Positions 28,173-38,076 are shown, counted from the first letter of the stretch. The stretch: 64,000 bases of DNA from Acidibrevibacterium fodinaquatile (GCF_003352165.1 NZ_CP029176.1:1054001-1118000); one strand, 5' to 3'. Notes: a model not told the origin generated them from the sequence alone. Numbers and translations are program-made.

Positions 28173-29903
28173 TCACTGATCGGCGTAGCAATGCGTCTCT
28201 GCCGCGCCACCGGGATGGGTCAGGGCGCCGAGATGGGCGGGGCCGACGAGCTGGGCGTATTTCCAGAGTGCCCCGGCGTTGTAATCGGTCGGCCGTGGTT
28301 TCCAGGCCTTGCGGCGCTCGGCGAGTTCAGCCTCCGAGAGCGCGACCTCGATGGTGCCGGCGATGGCGTCGATGGTGATGCGATCGCCGTTGCGCAAAAG
28401 CGCGATCGGGCCGCCCACCGCCGCCTCCGGCCCGACATGGCCGACGCAGAAGCCGCGTGTGCCGCCGGAGAAGCGGCCATCGGTGATCAGCGCCACCTGC
28501 TCGCCCATCCCCTGGCCGTAGATCGCGGAGGTGGTGGAGAGCATCTCGCGCATCCCGGGCCCGCCCTTCGGCCCCTCATAGCGGATGACGATGACATCGC
28601 CGGCTTTGTAGGCGCGGGCCTGGACGGCGGCGAAGGCATCTTCCTCGCAATCGAAGCAGAGCGCCGTGCCCTCGAAACGCTGCGCTGCGAGCCCGGCGAC
28701 CTTCACGATCGCGCCGTCCGGCGCGAGATTGCCGCGCAGACCAACGACGCCGCCGGTCGGCGAAATCGCCCGGCTCACCGGATAGACCACGTCCTGGTCG
28801 GTCGGGAAGACCACGTCTTTGAGGTTTTCGGCGAGCGTCTTGCCGGTGACGGTGATGCAGTCGCCATGCAGCAGGCCGGCATCGAGCAGCGCCTTCATGA
28901 TCACCGGAATGCCGCCGATGCGATGGACATCGAGGGCGACATATTTCCCGCCCGGCTTGAGATCGGCGATATAAGGCGTGCGCCGCATGATCGCGACGAC
29001 ATCATCCATGGTGAAACGAATACCGGCCTCGTGCGCGATCGCCGGCAGATGGAGGCCGGCATTGGTCGAGCCGCCGGTGGCGCCGACGGCAACGGCGGCG
29101 TTTTCGAGGGCCTTGCGCGTTACGATGTCGCGCGGGCGGAGATTGCGCTCGAGCAGCGCCATTACCGCGCGGCCGGACTCAAAACCGAAGCGGTCGCGCT
29201 CCTCATAGGGCGCCGGCGCGCCGGCCGAGCCGGGAAGCGCGAGCCCCATCACCTCGCTCACCATCGCCATGGTGTTGGCGGTGAACTGCCCGCCGCAGGC
29301 CCCGGCCGAGGGGCAGGCGACGCATTCCAGCTCGTGCAGCTCCTCATCCGTCATCTTGCCGGCAGCGTGTTGGCCGACCGCCTCGAAAACATCGACGACG
29401 GTGACGTCGCGGCCTTGATAGCGCCCCGGCAGGATCGAGCCGCCATACATGAACACGCTCGGGACATTGAGCCGGAGCATCGCCATCATCATGCCGGGCA
29501 GCGATTTGTCGCAGCCGGCGAGGCCGACCAGCGCGTCATAGCAATGCCCGCGCATCGTGACTTCCACCGAGTCGGCGATGATCTCGCGCGAGACCAGCGA
29601 GGATTTCATCCCCTGATGGCCCATGGCGATGCCGTCGGTCACGGTGATGGTGGTGAATTCGCGCGGGGTTCCGCGCGCTTCGGCGACCCCGCGCTTGACC
29701 GACTGCGCCTGGCGCGAGAGCGCGATGTTGCACGGCGCGGCCTCGTTCCAGCAGGTGGCGACACCGACCAAGGGCTGCTCGATCTCTTCCTCGGTCAGCC
29801 CCATGGCGTAATAATAGCTGCGATGCGGGGCGCGATCGGGGCCGACGGACACATGCCGCGACGGCAGGCGGCTCTTGTCCCAGCGTTTTTCGAGCATCTT
29901 CAA
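28173..29903 (-). CDS. ilvD: Dihydroxy-acid dehydratase
   Basis: The 576-residue iron-sulfur enzyme makes the 2-oxo acids of valine, leucine and isoleucine synthesis. Probable cluster ligands are Cys58 (APCNIAL), Cys131 ([14 protein letters not shown]) and Cys203 ([15 protein letters not shown]); the last two are 72 residues apart as in known members. The C-terminal swivel domain carries [21 protein letters not shown]. The start is MKM at 29903; the second Met at 29897 is equally possible. It is read separately from dat, with repeat copy B between. Confidence 0.96.
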   Translation of the reverse strand: MKMLEKRWDKSRLPSRHVSVGPDRAPHRSYYYAMGLTEEEIEQPLVGVATCWNEAAPCNIALSRQAQSVKRGVAEARGTPREFTTITVTDGIAMGHQGMKSSLVSREIIADSVEVTMRGHCYDALVGLAGCDKSLPGMMMAMLRLNVPSVFMYGGSILPGRYQGRDVTVVDVFEAVGQHAAGKMTDEELHELECVACPSAGACGGQFTANTMAMVSEVMGLALPGSAGAPAPYEERDRFGFESGRAVMALLERNLRPRDIVTRKALENAAVAVGATGGSTNAGLHLPAIAHEAGIRFTMDDVVAIMRRTPYIADLKPGGKYVALDVHRIGGIPVIMKALLDAGLLHGDCITVTGKTLAENLKDVVFPTDQDVVYPVSRAISPTGGVVGLRGNLAPDGAIVKVAGLAAQRFEGTALCFDCEEDAFAAVQARAYKAGDVIVIRYEGPKGGPGMREMLSTTSAIYGQGMGEQVALITDGRFSGGTRGFCVGHVGPEAAVGGPIALLRNGDRITIDAIAGTIEVALSEAELAERRKAWKPRPTDYNAGALWKYAQLVGPAHLGALTHPGGAAETHCYADQ

Positions 29904-30040
29904 GTCTCTCCTCGGGCTGCGGGCGGGCGCGCCGATGATGGCGCGGGTCGTGAAAGCGGCGTAGAATGCGCCGCCTGGGCTTGCGCCGCAACTCTCCGCA
30001 GCCCCGAAATCGCCCGGAAAACCCCGCGAGGAGGCTTGCG

Positions 30041-31030
30041 ATGGCCGTGCCCCCCACCCGCCGGACGCATGCGGTCAACGGCGTCACGCTCTCGGTTCTC
30101 GAAGCGGGCGCCGAGGATGCGCCGCTCGTCATTCTGTGCCACGGCTTTCCCGAACTCGCGCTCTCCTGGCGCCATCAGATCGCGGCCCTGGCCGCGGCCG
30201 GCTACCGCGTCGCAGCCCCCGACATGCGCGGCTATGGCGAGAGTTCGGCGCCGGCGGAGAGCGCCGCTTACAGCGTGTTCCACCTCACGGGGGACATGGT
30301 GGCGCTGGCGGGCGCCCTGGGCGCCGCGCGGGCCGCGATCATCGGCCATGATTGGGGGGCGCAGATCGCCTGGCAGGCGGCGCTGTTCCGCCCCGATCTG
30401 TTTCCCGCGATCGCCGCCCTCAGCGTCCCGTTCCGCGCGCGCGGCCCGGCGCCGCCGCTCGCCATGCTGCGTGAGGCCGGGATGACGCGGTTTTACTGGT
30501 TTCATTTTCAGGCCGAGGGGCCGGCCGAGGCCGAATTCGCGCGCGATCCAGAGGCGACCTTCCGCCGCTTGTTCGCAACCGGCGCCCGCGCCGACGCGGC
30601 GGCCGCGGCGAGCGCGCTCGACATTCCCGAAGGCGGCGGGTTTCTGACGAAACTGCCCGACCCCGGGGCGCCACCACCCTGGCTGGATGCGGAAACCTTC
30701 GCCGCTTTCGTCGCAACCTATCGCCGCACCGGATTTCGCGGCGGCCTCAACTGGTATCGCAACATTGACCGCAATTGGGCGCTGACGGCGCCCTGGCAGG
30801 GCGCGAAAATCCACCAGCCGGCGCTCTTCATCGCCGGCGACCACGATGCCGTCATCGCGGGACCGATGGGCGCGCGCGCCTTGGCGACATTGGCGGAAAA
30901 TGTGCCGGGGCTGACCCGAACCCTCCTCCTCCCCGGCGCCGGGCATTGGGTGCAGCAAGAACGCGCCGCCGAGGTCAGCGCGGCGCTGGTCGATTTTCTC
31001 GGGCGCCATTTTCCCGCGCGGCCGGGATGA
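30041..31030 (+). CDS. Epoxide-hydrolase-like alpha/beta hydrolase
   Basis: The 329-residue hydrolase has the oxyanion motif HGFPE (34-38), nucleophile Asp104 in the GHDWGAQ elbow, an acid in AGDHDAVI and a catalytic His in GAGHWVQQE. An Asp nucleophile with HGFP is the pattern of soluble epoxide hydrolases and haloalkane/haloacetate dehalogenases; the cap with paired Tyr-containing helices ([18 protein letters not shown]) favours epoxide hydrolase. ATG 30041 has a strong GAGGAGG site. It is divergent from ilvD. A MITE-like repeat follows. Confidence 0.85.
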   Translation: MAVPPTRRTHAVNGVTLSVLEAGAEDAPLVILCHGFPELALSWRHQIAALAAAGYRVAAPDMRGYGESSAPAESAAYSVFHLTGDMVALAGALGAARAAIIGHDWGAQIAWQAALFRPDLFPAIAALSVPFRARGPAPPLAMLREAGMTRFYWFHFQAEGPAEAEFARDPEATFRRLFATGARADAAAAASALDIPEGGGFLTKLPDPGAPPPWLDAETFAAFVATYRRTGFRGGLNWYRNIDRNWALTAPWQGAKIHQPALFIAGDHDAVIAGPMGARALATLAENVPGLTRTLLLPGAGHWVQQERAAEVSAALVDFLGRHFPARPG

Positions 31031-31085
31031 CGGCGGGGTTGCGCGGCAACGCGTTGCGCGCTCAGCAAGGAGCCGTGCCGCGCCT

Positions 31086-31191
31086 TAGAGCAAGGTAGGT
31101 TTTGATTGAACCATCCTGTTCAATCAAAACCGGCCAACTTGCTCGCCAAAATAGGTGTAGAGCGTGATCGACTTAAACCGATCGCGCTCTA
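31086..31191 (-). repeat. 106-bp MITE-like element, copy 2 (inverted)
   Basis: This is the reverse complement of 24651-24756 with one substitution (AGTTAGCC in copy 1, AGTTGGCC here). It lies 55 bases after the epoxide-hydrolase gene and directly abuts the truncated IS5-type transposase at 31192. Both hairpins are retained. Confidence 0.85.
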
Positions 31192-31345
31192 GGCGATGAC
31201 CAATGGGCTCGTATCGAGAATTTGCTTCCGGGACGTGAAGGCACGGTCGGAGTGACCGCGCAGGACAAACGGCTTTTCGTCGAGGCAATGCGGTATCGCT
31301 ATCGCGCTGGCATGCCCTGGCGCGGCCCGTTGTCTTTCCGACAGC
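31192..31345 (+). pseudogene. IS5-family transposase N-terminal fragment
   Basis: From 31195 the frame reads DDQWARIENLLPGREGTVG, then DKRLFVEAMRYRYRAGMPWR, the well-known N-terminal part of IS5-family (IS427-like) transposases. After PWR the expected DLP is replaced by unrelated sequence and the DDE core is missing. The 5' part is cut by the end of the MITE-like element, so no start codon of the original gene is left. It is a dead fragment. Confidence 0.8.
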
Positions 31346-31405
31346 GGGGGCGTGAAGTGCCGTCGCGAGGTGATCGCGATGATCGGAGAGCTGCGAGGGG
31401 CTGGG

Positions 31406-33847
31406 TCAGGCCTGGTTGGCGGCGGCTTCGAAGTGCGGGAAGCGGCCGCCGGCCTGCTTTGCCGCGCCAGTCGCGAGCAGGCCCGAGAAGGTATCGGCGG
31501 GGGCAGGGCGGCCGAGCAGATACCCCTGCATCTCGGCGTTGGATTCCTCTTGCAGCAAGCGAAGCTGCGTCTCGGTTTCGACCCCTTCGGCCGTGACGTC
31601 GAGGGTCAGGCTATCGGCGAGCGCGACGATCGCCCGCACGATCGCCATCGCCTCGTCATTCTCGCCGAGCGCTTGGATGAAGGAGCGGTCGATCTTCAGC
31701 TTGTCGAAGGGGAAACGGCGAAGATAGCTGAGGCTGGAATAGCCGGTGCCGAAATCGTCGAGCACGATGCGAAGCCCGAGCGCCTTGAGTGCGCTGAGCG
31801 TCGCGAGCGTCGCCTCGGTATCCTCGATCAGTAGGCTTTCGGTGACTTCGAGTTCGAGACGGCTGGGTGGAAGGCCGGTTCTGGCCAGCACTTCGGTCAC
31901 CGTCGCGACGAGGTTGCCAGCGCGGAGCTGGGCCGGCGAAATATTGACGGCGATGCGGTGCGGTTGTGACCAAGACGCCGCTTCGGTGCAGGCGGTTTCA
32001 AGAACCAAGCGGCCGAGCGGCACGATGAGGCCGCTTTCCTCGGCCAGCGGAATGAAATCGGCGGGTGAGATCGGGCCGAATGCGGGATGCCGCCAGCGCG
32101 CCAGCGCCTCGAAACCGGCCAAGGTCTTACCATCGTTCTTGAAGAGCGGTTGGAAATGGATGTCTAGCGTCCGCCGCCGGATGGCGAGGCGGAGATCCTG
32201 TTCGAGATGCCGGCGGCGCCGCAATTCGGCATCCATCGCCGGGTCGAACATGCGCTGCGTGCCGCGGCCGGCGCGTTTGGCCGAATAGAGGGCGGTATCG
32301 GCGTTTTTCAGCAACTCGTCGGCGTCGGCGCCGTGCTGCGGATAGAGTGAAACTCCGATGCTGGTGTTGATTTGGAGGAATGATGCGCCGACTTCGAACG
32401 GCTCGGTCAGGGACGCGATCACGCGCTGTGCGACCTCGGCCGCGCGCGCGGCCTCCGCCCCGGCCTCGGCCGTGAGGAGGATGACGAATTCGTCGCCACC
32501 GAGCCGCGCGATGATTTCGGCGCCGCGCGCGGCGGCACGCAGCCGGGCGGCGACGCGGACCAGAACCTGGTCGCCGATGGGATGACCATGGAGATCGTTC
32601 ACCGCCTTGAAGCGATCGAGATCGAGCAGGAGCAACGCCAGGCTCTCGTCGCTTTTCTCCGCGAGCGCGATCGACGCGCTGATGCGCTCGCGCAGCAGGG
32701 AGCGGTTGGCGAGACCGGTGAGCGGATCGTGGTGCGCGAGATATTCGAGCTGCTCAGCGGCTTTTTTCCGCTCCGAAATATCGCGCAGGGCAACGACCTT
32801 CGCAGGCTTGCCGCCATATTCGATGTCGCGCGCGAGGACCTCGACCGGCAGAACCGTGCCATTGGCGGCGCGGAACGCACACTCCTCGAGGTCGTTCCGG
32901 CTGGTGGCAAGCCGCTCCTTCACATGCGCGATGTCCTGCTGGGCGGCGAAATCAAGCACCGAGCGGCCGATGATCTGATCCTTGGGCAGGCCGACCATCC
33001 CGGTGAAGGCGGCATTGACATCGATGATGATCCCGTCACGGTGGATCATCAGCCCCTCGAAGGCGGAATCGGCGATCTGACGGAGCCGCCACGTCTCGGC
33101 GAGGTCGCGCCGCTCCATCCGCGCGTCGATGAGGGCGAACATCAGCCCGGCGAGCAATATCAGGCTGCTGATCGCGGCCACCGCGATCGCGAGCAGCGCC
33201 GGCGTGAACACCGCATCCCCAGGCGCGATGCCAGGGCCGAGCACCGGCGCTAGCACCACCGCCGTCATGCCGGTGAAATGCATGGCGACGATGGCGAAGG
33301 CCAGCAAAAGTCCGCCCAGCAGCCGGCCGGCGGTGGTCTGCCAGCGCCCGGCGACAAAGAGCGCGAGCGCCCCGAATGCGGCGCCGACGATGATCGCGGC
33401 GATGACGTAAGAGCGCTGAAATATCACGATGGCGCCAAGGCGCATCGCCATCATGCCGGTGAAATGCATGGCGGTAATGCCGAGGCCGACGATCGTGCCA
33501 CCGAGCAGGGCGACGAGCGGGCGGCGAGGCGCCGAGAGGAATAGGGCGAAGCCCGGCAGCGTGCCGATGATCGCAACCAGGATCGAAAACACCGTCCATG
33601 AGACGTCATAGGCGACAGGCATATGCGCCTGAAAGGCCAGCATGGCGATGAAATGGAGCGCCCAGACGCCGCTGCCGAACGCGAAGGTTGCAGCGATGGT
33701 CCAGGCGGCGCGGCCCATGCCGCGGTTTTTCAACGCCCGCGTGAGCATCGCGACCACGGTGATGCAGGCAATGGCGCAGATAAAAACGGCCAGAGCAATC
33801 AACCGTGGGTCATGCTGCTGCGTCAGACACGCAAGAACTTTGATCAT
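31406..33847 (-). CDS. MHYT-PAS-GGDEF-EAL cyclic-di-GMP signalling protein
   Basis: The 813-residue inner-membrane protein begins with a seven-helix MHYT sensor at ~1-245: LHFIAM at 64-69, and MHFTGM at 127-132 and 189-194, proposed to bind copper and sense O2, CO or NO. A PAS domain follows at ~255-365. GGDEF is at 450-454 and intact, but the I-site position reads RGAE instead of RxxD. The EAL domain at ~555-800 keeps EAL (580-582), the Asn of AVNISPAQL, VLDDFGTGYSS, LKIDRSF and AEGVET, so phosphodiesterase activity is likely. The ATG at 33847 (MIKVLACLTQQHD) has CGGAG upstream and avoids a long unlikely leader. Confidence 0.92.
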   Translation of the reverse strand: MIKVLACLTQQHDPRLIALAVFICAIACITVVAMLTRALKNRGMGRAAWTIAATFAFGSGVWALHFIAMLAFQAHMPVAYDVSWTVFSILVAIIGTLPGFALFLSAPRRPLVALLGGTIVGLGITAMHFTGMMAMRLGAIVIFQRSYVIAAIIVGAAFGALALFVAGRWQTTAGRLLGGLLLAFAIVAMHFTGMTAVVLAPVLGPGIAPGDAVFTPALLAIAVAAISSLILLAGLMFALIDARMERRDLAETWRLRQIADSAFEGLMIHRDGIIIDVNAAFTGMVGLPKDQIIGRSVLDFAAQQDIAHVKERLATSRNDLEECAFRAANGTVLPVEVLARDIEYGGKPAKVVALRDISERKKAAEQLEYLAHHDPLTGLANRSLLRERISASIALAEKSDESLALLLLDLDRFKAVNDLHGHPIGDQVLVRVAARLRAAARGAEIIARLGGDEFVILLTAEAGAEAARAAEVAQRVIASLTEPFEVGASFLQINTSIGVSLYPQHGADADELLKNADTALYSAKRAGRGTQRMFDPAMDAELRRRRHLEQDLRLAIRRRTLDIHFQPLFKNDGKTLAGFEALARWRHPAFGPISPADFIPLAEESGLIVPLGRLVLETACTEAASWSQPHRIAVNISPAQLRAGNLVATVTEVLARTGLPPSRLELEVTESLLIEDTEATLATLSALKALGLRIVLDDFGTGYSSLSYLRRFPFDKLKIDRSFIQALGENDEAMAIVRAIVALADSLTLDVTAEGVETETQLRLLQEESNAEMQGYLLGRPAPADTFSGLLATGAAKQAGGRFPHFEAAANQA

Positions 33848-33952
33848 CAAAATCTCCGCGTCGGACGAAGATGACGTGGACGCGATCACAGAATGGACCG
33901 TAAAAATTGATGAGGCGTTAATGAACGACCATCGAAAAGATGTCGCCATGCC

Positions 33953-33993
33953 GGGGACGCCCACGGCGGCCTGCCGCGGGCGCCCCCTTTTTT
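33953..33993 (+). terminator. GC hairpin with T-run between two minus-strand genes
   Basis: A 15-bp stem with two mismatches (starting GGGGACGCCCACGGC) and a 5-base loop is followed on the plus strand by six T. It has the form of an intrinsic terminator for plus-strand transcripts, yet both neighbours (transporter and MHYT protein) are on minus. It begins two bases after the transporter stop. Confidence 0.5.
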
Positions 33994-33994
33994 C

Positions 33995-35620
33995 TCAGGC
34001 GTGAATATCGACGTCCTTGGTTTCGTGCAGGAACAGCGCCGCGACCACGGCGTTGAGCGCCGCGACGAGGATCGGGAACCAGAGTCCATAATAAATATTG
34101 CCCGACCAGGCGACCAAGGCCGTCGCCAACAGCGGCAGGATGCCGCCGAACCAGCCATTGCCGATGTGATAGGGCAGCGACATCGAGGAATAGCGGATCT
34201 TTGCCGGGAACAATTCGACGAGATAGGCAGCGATCGGGCCGTAGATCATGCCGACATAAGCGAGCATGATCCAAAGCCAGAGAACTGCGAGCGGCCAGTT
34301 GATCTTTGCCGGATCGGCTTTCTCGGGATAGCCGGCGGCCTTGAGGGCCGCCGAAATTTTGGCCGTATCCGCCCCTTCGAGGGTCACCCCGGCAACTGTC
34401 GTTACCACGTCCTTGCCGGCGATACCGGGTAGCGACTGAAACGAGAGCCCGGATTTGGTCAATAGGTCCTTGACCTTGTCACAGGCGCTGAAATGCGACC
34501 AGGGGCCGACGAAAACATGGAAATTGCAGTTATCCGCGGCGACGGTGATCGGCGTTGCGGCCTGGAAGGCGACCAGATCGGGATTGACCGCGCTACTCAG
34601 GGCATGAAACAGCGGCATCAAGGTCAGCGCCGAGAGCACGCAGGACGCGATCATCAGCTTCAGCCGGCCGATGCGATCGGAAAGCCAGCCGAAGAAGACG
34701 AGTGTCGGCGTGCCGAGCACGAGTTGCAGGCCAATCATCAGATAGGCGAGCTTGTAATCGAGATGCAGCGTGATGGTGAGGAAGAACAGCGCGTAAAATT
34801 GCGCCGTGTACCAGATGACCCCTTCGCCAGAGCAGGTGCCGAAAAGCGCGAGGGCAACGTATTTGTTATTGGGATAATGGAAAAAACTTTCGGTGAGCGG
34901 GGCCTCGGAGCGCCGATTTTCTTCCTTGATCCGCAAAAACACCGGGCTTTCATTGAGCTTGAGCCGGATGTAGAGCGAGATGATCAGCAGGATGAGCGAC
35001 AGCAGGAAGGGGATCCGCCAGCCCCAGGCGGTAAAGTCGGCCGGGGCGAACGTCTCGCGGCAGGTATAGATCACCGCCAGCGAGAGCAAGAGGCCGAGTG
35101 AGCCCGTGGTCTGGATCCAGCTCGTCGCGTAGCCGCGCCCATTGGCGGGGGCATGCTCGGCGACATAGGTCGCAGCACCGCCATATTCACCGCCGAGCGC
35201 AAGCCCCTGCAGGAGACGGAGAACGATCAAGAGAATAGGCGCCGCCCAGCCGACGGAGGCGAAAGTCGGCATCAGGCCGGTCCCGAACGTGGCAAGGCCC
35301 ATGACCAGGATGGTGACGAGAAAGGTATATTTGCGTCCCACCAGGTCGCCGATGCGCCCGAACACCAGAGCGCCGAAGGGCCGCACCATGAAGCCGACCG
35401 CATAGGCCGCGAAGGCGTTGAGGAGGGCGGCGGTGTCGTTGCCCTTGGGGAAAAAGAGGCCGGCGAAAAACGGCGCCAAGGTCGCGAAGATGAAGAAATC
35501 ATACCATTCGAACACGGTGCCGAGCGACGATGCAAAGATGACCTTGCGTTCCTCGGCCTTGGTGATCGGGGTTAGGTGGGAAAAGCCGGCGGTCCTCCGC
35601 GGGGCTTCGGCGTAACTCAT
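33995..35620 (-). CDS. MFS metabolite:H+ symporter (MHS family)
   Basis: The 541-residue inner-membrane transporter has about twelve spans. Motif A copies GRIGDLVGRKYT (~88) and GWLSDRIGRLK (~311), the VFEWYDFFIFATLAPFF first span and RLLQGLALGGEYGGAA are typical of the ProP/KgtP/ShiA group, which carries small organic acids or osmolytes. An extracytoplasmic insert of ~100 residues (343-444) with two Cys sits before the later spans. The ATG at 35620 has GGAGGAA. It diverges from a propionyl/acetyl-CoA synthetase across 246 bases, which suggests that it imports a short carboxylate. Confidence 0.88.
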   Translation of the reverse strand: MSYAEAPRRTAGFSHLTPITKAEERKVIFASSLGTVFEWYDFFIFATLAPFFAGLFFPKGNDTAALLNAFAAYAVGFMVRPFGALVFGRIGDLVGRKYTFLVTILVMGLATFGTGLMPTFASVGWAAPILLIVLRLLQGLALGGEYGGAATYVAEHAPANGRGYATSWIQTTGSLGLLLSLAVIYTCRETFAPADFTAWGWRIPFLLSLILLIISLYIRLKLNESPVFLRIKEENRRSEAPLTESFFHYPNNKYVALALFGTCSGEGVIWYTAQFYALFFLTITLHLDYKLAYLMIGLQLVLGTPTLVFFGWLSDRIGRLKLMIASCVLSALTLMPLFHALSSAVNPDLVAFQAATPITVAADNCNFHVFVGPWSHFSACDKVKDLLTKSGLSFQSLPGIAGKDVVTTVAGVTLEGADTAKISAALKAAGYPEKADPAKINWPLAVLWLWIMLAYVGMIYGPIAAYLVELFPAKIRYSSMSLPYHIGNGWFGGILPLLATALVAWSGNIYYGLWFPILVAALNAVVAALFLHETKDVDIHA

Positions 35621-35866
35621 GATGTTCTGTTCCTCCCATATCGCCGGTCGGCATTCGGTGCCGATCGATGGATTGACTGATCGCGTGTCCGGTCGCGGTT
35701 GGTCCGCAACCGTCATCCGCGCGTATCTTTATCCGCAACCGAGCCGGAATCCAGATATTTCACCCAGCATCGCCGGCCACGGCATTTCAACCTCGAACTA
35801 TTGCCGGAGCGGCGCGGCGCGCGCAAGATTGCCGGCAGAGCTGGCGCCAAGACCGGGAGGACGAAC

Positions 35867-37765
35867 ATGAACCATCAAGAAAGTCGCTATGGCGAGGTCT
35901 ATCGGGCTTGGCTGCGCGACCCCGCAGCCTGGTGGGCGGAGGCCGCGAGCGGCATTGCCTGGCACAAGAGCTGGGATCGCGTGTTCGATGCGTCGATCGG
36001 CCCCTATGGCGTCTGGTTTCCTGGGGCAGAGCTCAATATCTGCGAGAATTGCCTTGATCGCCACGTCGCCGCCGGCCGCGGCGCGCAGCCGGCGCTGATC
36101 TGGGACAGCCCGCTTACCGGCCGGATCGAACGCTTCACCTACGCCGAACTGACCGCGCGGGCCGCACGGGTCGCGGGCGCGCTCAAGGCGCTCGGCGTCG
36201 GCCGCGGCGATCGGGTGGTGATCTACATGCCGATGGTCCCGGAAGCGGCGATCACCATGCTCGCCTGCGCCCGGATCGGCGCCATTCATTCGGTGGTTTT
36301 CGGTGGATTCGCCGCCGCCGAACTCGCTGCCCGCATCGCCGATGCCAAGCCGCTTGTGATCGTCGCCGCGTCCTGCGGGTTGGAGCCCGGCCGCGTCGTC
36401 GCCTATCAGCCCATCCTCGATGCCGCCCTCGCGCTTTCGCCGCATCAGCCGGAGGCCTGCCTGATCCTGCAGCGCGAGATGGCGCCGGCGACACTGACCC
36501 CGGGGCGAGATCACGATTTTTTGACCGCGGAAGCAGCCGCGCAGCCGGCCGCGCCGGTGCCGGTGCGCGCCACCGATCCGCTCTATATTCTCTACACCTC
36601 CGGCACCACCGGGCGGCCGAAGGGGGTGGTGCGCGATCACGGCGGATACGCCGTCGCCCTCAATCTCTCGATGGGGATGATTTATGGTCTCGGCGCCGGC
36701 GATGTGTTCTGGACGGCCTCCGATGTCGGCTGGGTGGTCGGGCACAGTTATATCGTTTATGCGCCGCTGCTCGCCGGCTGTACCACCGTCATGTATGAGG
36801 GCAAGCCGGTGGGAACGCCGGATGCCGGCGCGTTCGGGCGGGTGATCGCGTCGCACGGGGTGAAAGTTCTGTTCACTGCGCCGACCGCGCTCCGCGCCAT
36901 CAAGCAGCAGGACCCCGAGGCCAAATTGCTCACCGCCCATGATCTTTCGCGCTTTGAGGCGCTGTTCCTGGCCGGCGAGCGCTGTGATCCGCCGACCGCC
37001 GAATGGGCAGCGGCGAGGCTCGCGCGGCCGGTGATCGATCATTGGTGGCAAACCGAAACCGGCTGGCCGATCACCGCCGGCTTCCGCGGGCTTGGCCTGT
37101 TTCCCTTCAAGCCCGGCTCGGGTGGCCGGCCGGCGCCGGGTTATGATCTACAAGCGCTCGACGATGCAGGCGCGGTGCTGGCGCGTGGCGTGAGCGGCAA
37201 TCTCGCCATTCGTTTGCCGCTGCCGCCGGGGGCCGCGCCGACGCTCTGGCACAATGACGCGGGGTTTCGCACCGCTTATCTCAGCGATTTTCCCGGCTGG
37301 TATCGCACCGGTGACGCCGGCATGATCGATGACGACGGCGATGTCTGGGTGATGGGCCGCACCGATGACATCATCAACACCGCCGGCCACCGGCTTTCCA
37401 CCGGCGCGATCGAAGAAGTGCTGGCCTCGCACCCGGATGTCGCCGAATGCGCCGTTATCGGCGCTCGCGACGCGCTCAAAGGACAGGTGCCGCTCGGCCT
37501 TGCGGTGCTCAAAGCGGGGGTCGATCGGGCGCCGGCGGATATCCGCGCCGAGTTGGTGCAACTCGTGCGCGAGCGAATCGGCCCGGTCGCGTCGTTCAAG
37601 ACCGCGCTGGTCGTGCCACGCTTGCCGAAAACCCGCTCTGGCAAAATTTTGCGCGCCGCCATCCGCCGCCTCGCTGACGGCGAAGCGGCCAATCCGCCGC
37701 CCACCATCGAGGATCCCACCGCTCTCGACGATATCGCGACCGCCCTCGATGGGGCCTCACGCTGA
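35867..37765 (+). CDS. prpE: Propionate/acetate-CoA ligase (PrpE-type)
   Basis: The 632-residue ANL-superfamily enzyme activates a short-chain carboxylate as acyl-AMP and then acyl-CoA. Visible motifs are the P-loop-like YTSGTTGRPKGVVRDHGG, HWWQTETGWPI (the Trp-Trp pair limits acyl size to two or three carbons), RTGDAG..DDDGDVWVMGR and the A10 lysine in LPKTRSGKILR. DHGGY and the absence of the longer Acs N-terminus point to PrpE over Acs. ATG 35867 follows GGGAGG. The divergent MHS transporter may supply its substrate. Confidence 0.85.
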   Translation: MNHQESRYGEVYRAWLRDPAAWWAEAASGIAWHKSWDRVFDASIGPYGVWFPGAELNICENCLDRHVAAGRGAQPALIWDSPLTGRIERFTYAELTARAARVAGALKALGVGRGDRVVIYMPMVPEAAITMLACARIGAIHSVVFGGFAAAELAARIADAKPLVIVAASCGLEPGRVVAYQPILDAALALSPHQPEACLILQREMAPATLTPGRDHDFLTAEAAAQPAAPVPVRATDPLYILYTSGTTGRPKGVVRDHGGYAVALNLSMGMIYGLGAGDVFWTASDVGWVVGHSYIVYAPLLAGCTTVMYEGKPVGTPDAGAFGRVIASHGVKVLFTAPTALRAIKQQDPEAKLLTAHDLSRFEALFLAGERCDPPTAEWAAARLARPVIDHWWQTETGWPITAGFRGLGLFPFKPGSGGRPAPGYDLQALDDAGAVLARGVSGNLAIRLPLPPGAAPTLWHNDAGFRTAYLSDFPGWYRTGDAGMIDDDGDVWVMGRTDDIINTAGHRLSTGAIEEVLASHPDVAECAVIGARDALKGQVPLGLAVLKAGVDRAPADIRAELVQLVRERIGPVASFKTALVVPRLPKTRSGKILRAAIRRLADGEAANPPPTIEDPTALDDIATALDGASR

Positions 37766-37825
37766 GCCCCGGCGGCCCCCTCCGCCCGCGAGAAATTGGC
37801 GTAATATCATTATCTTGACCGGGGG

Positions 37826-37924
37826 CTCCGGCCTTTCGCCGGAGGATGTCCGCACCCCTGCGCGCCGCTCAGAGGATGTCCGAGGCGAAATTTCGCCTCG
37901 GAAGATACCCGCCTATAGCGCGGG
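37826..37924 (+). other. Cluster of three hairpins after prpE
   Basis: There are three successive inverted repeats: CTCCGGC/GCCGGAG at 37826-37844, a perfect 22-base palindrome around CGAAATTTCG at 37880-37901, and CCCGC/GCGGG at 37908-37924. GAGGATGTCCG occurs twice between them. None has a T-run, so intrinsic termination is not evident. The rest of the 311-base gap (to 38076) is AT-rich and probably holds the promoter of the next gene. Confidence 0.5.
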
Positions 37925-38076
37925 TCAGCCATGACCACTCGTTTAACGAGAGGTAAATTTTGTTCTTCTCTTTATGAGCGCATTTGGTTAATAAACTTTT
38001 GGTTTTGGCGTGATATGTGGGCGCACAATGCAACCAATATGGGAAGCCATCGTCGATTCCCCGCAGGAGTGCGGGT

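Noticed and set aside
27174-30485. Plus-strand open frame of 1103 codons
   Set aside because: It runs opposite dat and ilvD, continues through repeat copy B, and is explained by codon bias of the real minus-strand genes.
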